This document shows positions 60,145-64,000 of a DNA stretch of 64,000 nt, in pieces. This stretch comes from JAGOVB01 sp964577365 (GTDB lineage Bacteria > Patescibacteriota > Minisyncoccia > Phycocordibacterales > PALSA-1337): assembly GCA_964577365.1 (NCBI GenBank), contig CAZNYP010000001.1:1-64000 (forward strand), read 5' to 3'. Position 1 is the stretch's first letter. Each line of letters starts with the position of its first letter. Below the pieces are notes generated by a model that was not told where the DNA came from, did not search any database, and was given only the letters and a program-made list of their open reading frames with translations. The translations under genes were made by a program, and so were the position numbers.

Positions 60145-62046
60145 ATGCGAAAACTAATAGGGACTATCAAAACAACGGCAAAAGGCCTCGGTTTCGTGGT
60201 AGATCCAAAGAATCCTGACCAGGATATACGCCTCGAAGAAGGCACACTCAATACTGCTCTAAACGGCGACACTGTAGAGATCGAAATAGGCAAAGATAGT
60301 AGCAAGGTACTCTCGGTTATTTCTCGTGCAAAGGCAAAATATGTAGGAACGATCACCCTCGAAGAAAATCTCGCTATCGTCATCCCTGATGATAAAAAAT
60401 GCTACACAAAGTTCAACATTCCGTTGAAGTATGTTGGCGATGCTAAAAAAGGTGACAAGGTCCACATCCAGTTCACCTCATGGACCGATCCAAAAGCACT
60501 TCCTGATGCCGAAGTTATCCGTGTCATTGGTAAAAAAGGTCAAAATGATGCTGAGATGGAGTCTATTGTCCTCGAAAAAGGATTCGACACTCGCTTCCCT
60601 CCTGCAGTCGAAGAAGAAGCTAAAAAAATAGAAAAAAATAAAGAAGACATCTTCCGCACCGAAGTTCCAAAGCGTCGTGATATGCGAGGGACACTCACCA
60701 TGACCATCGACCCGATCGACGCAAAGGACTTTGACGATGCTATTTCATATAAAAAATTGCCTGATGGAAAATACGAGATCGGCGTGCACATCGCAGATGT
60801 ATCTCACTATGTGACCGAGGGCACCGCTCTCGACTCTGAGGCTCTTCATCGTGGCTGCTCTATATACCTCGTCGATCGTACGATCCCCATGCTCCCGGAG
60901 GTTCTCTCAAACGACGTCTGCAGTCTCAATCCGCACGAGGACAAACTCACATTTTCATCTATTTTCGTAATGGATGACAAAGGAAAAGTATATGAGCGAT
61001 GGTTTGGTCGCACCGTGATCAATTCTACTCGTCGTTTTACCTATGAAGATGCTCAAGCAAGTATCGACAATGGTGGTGAATACGCCGATGAGCTCCGCAC
61101 ACTAAACAGCATCGCAAAGAAAATGCAGGCGGAAAAGTTTTCTCGTGGAGCGATAGAGTTCGAACAGGATGAGATCCGTTTTATCCTCGATGAAAATGGC
61201 AAGCCTACTGGTGTATACAAAAAAGAACGCCTTGAAACTCACAAACTCGTCGAAGAATACATGCTCCTCGCAAACCGTGAAGTAGCAAAATTCATTGCTG
61301 ACTCTGTAGAGAAAAATAAAATCTCTCCTGGTTCTATATACCGCATCCACGATGTACCGGACAAAGAGCGTATCAACGATCTTGCCCAATTTGTAAAAGC
61401 ACTCGGGTATGATCTAAAGACAAAAGACGGCACCGTAACAGCTTCGGCAATGAACGCATTGATGAAACAAGTCACTGGTACTCCTCACGAGGCACTCGTC
61501 AAAACTGCGGCGATCCGCTCGATGCAAAAAGCGATCTACTCTACCAAAAACATTGGTCACTTTGGTCTCGCCTTTACCTTTTACACCCACTTTACCTCTC
61601 CGATCCGCCGATATCCCGACCTCCTCGTGCATCGAGTACTTCAGGAGCACCTCACTGGACATACCTTTAACTCAAAAGACATCTCTCGATATCAAAACAT
61701 CGCAGAACAAAGCTCTGAACGCGAAGTCGCTGCATCAGAAGCAGAACGCGCATCAAAGAAACTGAAACAAGTCGAGTATATGTCAGAGCGGATTGGTCAG
61801 ACATTTGAAGGTACTATCTCTGGAGTATCAGAATGGGGTGTGTATGTGGAGGAAGTAAATACAAAGTGTGAAGGGATGATAAAACTCCGCGATCTCGGTG
61901 GTGACTTTTATGAATTTAAAGAAAAATCATACTCGGTGGTTGGACAACGTACAAAAAAGAAATTTACACTTGGCGACAAAGTAAAGTTTAAAGTTGCTGG
62001 GGCTGATATCGATCGACGAACACTGGATTACGTGATGGTGGCATAA
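60145..62046 (+). CDS. rnr: Ribonuclease R (RNB family exoribonuclease)
   Basis: A 633-residue 3'-5' exonuclease that degrades structured RNA. Cold-shock-like RNA-binding domains (1-150), then the RNB catalytic domain with TIDPIDAKDFDDAISY, the cluster of Asp that binds Mg, and HFTSPIRRYPDLLVHR; a C-terminal S1 domain (GTISGVSEWGVYVEE). It lacks the N-terminal helix-turn-helix and the basic tail of E. coli RNase R, so it is a compact form. The start at 60145 is set by the -10 box 6 nt upstream; the upstream open frame is antisense to rpsP. Confidence 0.94.
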   Translation: MRKLIGTIKTTAKGLGFVVDPKNPDQDIRLEEGTLNTALNGDTVEIEIGKDSSKVLSVISRAKAKYVGTITLEENLAIVIPDDKKCYTKFNIPLKYVGDAKKGDKVHIQFTSWTDPKALPDAEVIRVIGKKGQNDAEMESIVLEKGFDTRFPPAVEEEAKKIEKNKEDIFRTEVPKRRDMRGTLTMTIDPIDAKDFDDAISYKKLPDGKYEIGVHIADVSHYVTEGTALDSEALHRGCSIYLVDRTIPMLPEVLSNDVCSLNPHEDKLTFSSIFVMDDKGKVYERWFGRTVINSTRRFTYEDAQASIDNGGEYADELRTLNSIAKKMQAEKFSRGAIEFEQDEIRFILDENGKPTGVYKKERLETHKLVEEYMLLANREVAKFIADSVEKNKISPGSIYRIHDVPDKERINDLAQFVKALGYDLKTKDGTVTASAMNALMKQVTGTPHEALVKTAAIRSMQKAIYSTKNIGHFGLAFTFYTHFTSPIRRYPDLLVHRVLQEHLTGHTFNSKDISRYQNIAEQSSEREVAASEAERASKKLKQVEYMSERIGQTFEGTISGVSEWGVYVEEVNTKCEGMIKLRDLGGDFYEFKEKSYSVVGQRTKKKFTLGDKVKFKVAGADIDRRTLDYVMVA

Positions 62047-62096
62047 AAAGGAAAACCCACCGCCGAACGATGGGTGTCCATGTTGGGTGGTGGGTT
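62047..62096 (-). terminator. Terminator after the 62108 gene
   Basis: AACCCACC (62054-62061) pairs with GGTGGGTT (62089-62096), with further pairing inside. On the minus strand it is followed by TTCCTTTTTA. Confidence 0.75.
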
Positions 62097-62107
62097 GGTC
62101 TGATCTT

Positions 62108-62455
62108 TCAGACGTGCGGGCCGTCCTTATCCACGTACTGGATCCAGATGAGGGCGCTTCCAGCCGGCAGCCTCAGAAGCTGGACCTCGGGGATTTCTTC
62201 GACCAGGCGTTTCCACTCGGCGACAGCGTCATTCATCCGCTTCTTCCGGTCGCGCTTGCCGATCGTTTGAATCTCGATGGCGAGGAGCGGAGCGTGGCTG
62301 TACGGACCGTTGGGATAGACATAGTAGTCGATCTCGCGAAGAGTGAAAGACGGATCAGCCGTCTTCGCGACCTGGAGGCCCAGGATTTCATAGATCGCAC
62401 GCAATCCCTTGGTACGAAAGCGATCGGCGTTGTATCTGACCGTGATTTTCGGCAT
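62108..62455 (-). CDS. Small isolated protein, possibly tautomerase-like
   Basis: A 115-residue cytoplasmic protein. No secure family. Its start MPKITVRYN (Pro after Met) and the middle PLLAIEIQTIGKRDRKKRMNDAVAEWKRLVEE faintly recall the tautomerase superfamily, where Pro1 is the catalytic base; this is only a suggestion. It has a near-consensus promoter, an AGGA 8 nt before the ATG (one of the few clear ribosome-binding sites here), a hairpin terminator and GC-rich codons. Confidence 0.6.
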   Translation of the reverse strand: MPKITVRYNADRFRTKGLRAIYEILGLQVAKTADPSFTLREIDYYVYPNGPYSHAPLLAIEIQTIGKRDRKKRMNDAVAEWKRLVEEIPEVQLLRLPAGSALIWIQYVDKDGPHV

Positions 62456-62493
62456 AGATGTTCCTGTATTGTCAATGTGAACTAACGGCCCAT

Positions 62494-62522
62494 ATTATAG
62501 CACTTATATCGACCAAAGTCAA
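62494..62522 (-). promoter_or_regulatory. Strong promoter of the 62108 gene
   Basis: TTGACT, 17 nt, TATAAT with GTGC before the -10. Its leader of about 35-40 nt contrasts with the leaderless core genes. Confidence 0.8.
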
Positions 62523-62526
62523 TGTG

Positions 62527-64000
62527 CTACTTCGCCACTTTTACTGCCTCCTCAAACTGTATAGAAAGTAGTTTCGAAGCTCCATCCCCTCCCATCGTCA
62601 CTCCATACAAAACTCCTGCACGAGACATGGTCTCACGGTTATGTGTAATCAAAATAAGCTGCGAGTATTCAGACAGACTCTGGATCATGTCTCCATATTT
62701 TCTCGAATTCGCTTCATCGAGTGCCGCATCAGTCTCATCCAAAATGATAAACGGTGGTGGATTAACCTGAGAAATTGCAAACAAAAGTGCAATCGAGGTG
62801 AGCGCTCGCTCTCCACCTGAGAGCATCATGAGGCCCTTTGTTTTTTTACGTGGAAGCTCAACGTATATATCGATTCCCTCACCGAGCTTTAGCTCTGCCT
62901 TCCCCCCTCCAAACATCAGTGCAAAAAAGTTTTGGAACTGTATATTTATCTTTACGATTCCTTCGGTAAATTCGTGGTTGATCCGCGCATCGAGATCGGC
63001 GATCACTGACTCGAGCGATGCCTTTGCCTGCTGTAGATCAGCGAGCTCACGAGCGAGGAATTCGTCACGCTCTGTGGTTTCTTTGTGTTCTTTTGTGACT
63101 TCTTCGCTGTTTCCGACACCACTATCTTCGATGCGGATCTTTAGCTTTTCTAGTTCATGTCGTCGGGCATCCTGTTTTGCACGGTCCTCTGGCTCGATCG
63201 CGGTTTCTTTGTAGTCAGTGGCCTCACGACCTCCGAGGATGTAGGCCTCCTTGAGCTCTCGATCAAAGTTTTCTTTTAGAGATTTGAGGTTTATTTCTCT
63301 GTTTTTTAGATTAGACAAAACACCACGGAGCTCATTGATCCGCGCCATGATTTTAAACATATCCTTTTCTGCATCACGATTTGAGTCTTTTTCTTTCTCG
63401 ATTGTTTCCTTGAGTCTTTCATAGTCGACTCCGTACTCAAACTCTCTCTTTATACAGTCGCCTATTTTTAGCTTGAGTTGTTCCTGCTTTTTGCGCTGAT
63501 CGTTGATCTGCTTTTGATATTCATCGATGAGTGAACTATCGATCTTTGTTTTGTGCTTGCTGATGAAGTCACGAAGCAGGTTTTTTACAAAAGAAATAGG
63601 ATGAAAATCTTCGATGCGGTACAGAATGTCCTCGACATCTTTTAAATACACCGTTTTTGTGTCTTCTCTATTGATCTTTTCGGTTTCGCGCTCGATCATA
63701 CGGGTGAGCGTTTGTATCTCGCCCTCTATTTTGCCTTCTTCTCGAGACAGGAGATCCTTTTGCGTTCGTGAGTCAGAAATCTTCCGCTCTATAGAAATGA
63801 GTTCGTCACTTTTGTGATCTTTGTGTTTTGAGTGTTCGATGCGATCCTTTACCCGGAGGAGTTCGCTCTCGAGGCGATTGTATTCTTTTTCTGGTTCATG
63901 CTTTTCGCGCTCGATTTTGTCCGATTCGTTTTTTATGTATACCTCTTCGTGTTTGAGGTACATACGATAGGTGGCGCGCATTTCGTTGCGGAGCTCGCGA
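62527..64000 (-). CDS. smc: Chromosome segregation SMC protein, C-terminal part
   Basis: The frame is open to the window edge, so only the last 491 residues are seen. A long coiled coil with many Lys, Glu and Arg is followed by the C-terminal head: signature motif MLSGGERALTSIALLFAI, Walker B PPFIILDETDAALDEAN and the D loop, then the H-loop string LILITHN. It pairs with the N-terminal head in an ATPase that, with ScpA and ScpB (18028-19259), compacts and separates chromosomes. The hinge lies outside the window. The promoter of the 62108 gene begins directly after its stop. Confidence 0.93.
   Translation of the reverse strand, partial: RELRNEMRATYRMYLKHEEVYIKNESDKIEREKHEPEKEYNRLESELLRVKDRIEHSKHKDHKSDELISIERKISDSRTQKDLLSREEGKIEGEIQTLTRMIERETEKINREDTKTVYLKDVEDILYRIEDFHPISFVKNLLRDFISKHKTKIDSSLIDEYQKQINDQRKKQEQLKLKIGDCIKREFEYGVDYERLKETIEKEKDSNRDAEKDMFKIMARINELRGVLSNLKNREINLKSLKENFDRELKEAYILGGREATDYKETAIEPEDRAKQDARRHELEKLKIRIEDSGVGNSEEVTKEHKETTERDEFLARELADLQQAKASLESVIADLDARINHEFTEGIVKINIQFQNFFALMFGGGKAELKLGEGIDIYVELPRKKTKGLMMLSGGERALTSIALLFAISQVNPPPFIILDETDAALDEANSRKYGDMIQSLSEYSQLILITHNRETMSRAGVLYGVTMGGDGASKLLSIQFEEAVKVAK

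Overview
The window looks like part of a metagenome-assembled genome of a Candidate Phyla Radiation bacterium (Patescibacteria, Parcubacteria-like). I infer this from very tight packing with many overlapping genes, a short IF-2 without the usual long N-terminal extension, small or trimmed core enzymes, and very large secreted proteins with InlB-type repeats and C-terminal peptidoglycan-binding domains. UGA is used as an ordinary stop. Two 10-N assembly gaps are present, and one is flanked by foreign-looking sequence inside dnaG.

Layout. 1-4565: tRNA-Leu (partial), tRNA-Cys, rbfA and infB, then a divergent DUF4446 / cysteine desulfurase pair, a heptad coiled-coil protein and a membrane-anchored HtrA-like pseudoprotease that overlaps clpB. 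4549-9744: ClpB-type disaggregase, tRNA-Tyr, three secreted or membrane proteins of unknown function in GC-richer cassettes, and rpmG. 9803-11796: tRNA-Trp, miaA, tRNA-Leu(CAA), parB. 11899-21019, all minus strand: an envelope, division and chromosome block (M23 peptidase, gltX, murG, ftsW, a D,D-carboxypeptidase, scpB, scpA, trpS, dnaJ). 21041-38145: three giant secreted multidomain proteins of 2291, 1811 and 1581 residues that share a C-terminal architecture but carry different heads (GH28-like plus GH50-like; GH50-like; sugar dehydrogenase plus trypsin-like). 38206-47350: dnaK, several small unknown genes, a candidate small RNA, rmuC, yqeY, an orphan histidine kinase, an EamA transporter and a small sigma factor. 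47395-57191: rpoB-rpoC-dnaG-rpoD as one operon. 57354-64000: capA, trmD, an inserted small gene, khpA, rpsP, rnr, an isolated small gene and the 3' part of smc.

Two expression styles stand out. About twenty core genes have a TATAAT-like hexamer ending only 6-8 nt before the start codon, which predicts leaderless mRNAs; several divergent pairs share overlapping promoters of this kind. A second set of small, GC-richer, mostly unknown genes each has a TTGAC(T/A/G) -35 box exactly 17 nt from its -10 box and ends in a strong hairpin. They look like self-contained promoter-gene-terminator cassettes inserted between core operons.

Functionally the window joins translation (infB, rbfA, gltX, trpS, miaA, trmD, rpsP, rpmG, khpA and tRNAs), transcription (rpoB, rpoC, rpoD, an alternative sigma), replication and segregation (dnaG, parB, smc, scpA, scpB), wall building (murG, ftsW, carboxypeptidase, M23), protein quality control (dnaK, dnaJ, clpB) and an exported polymer-degrading surface system.
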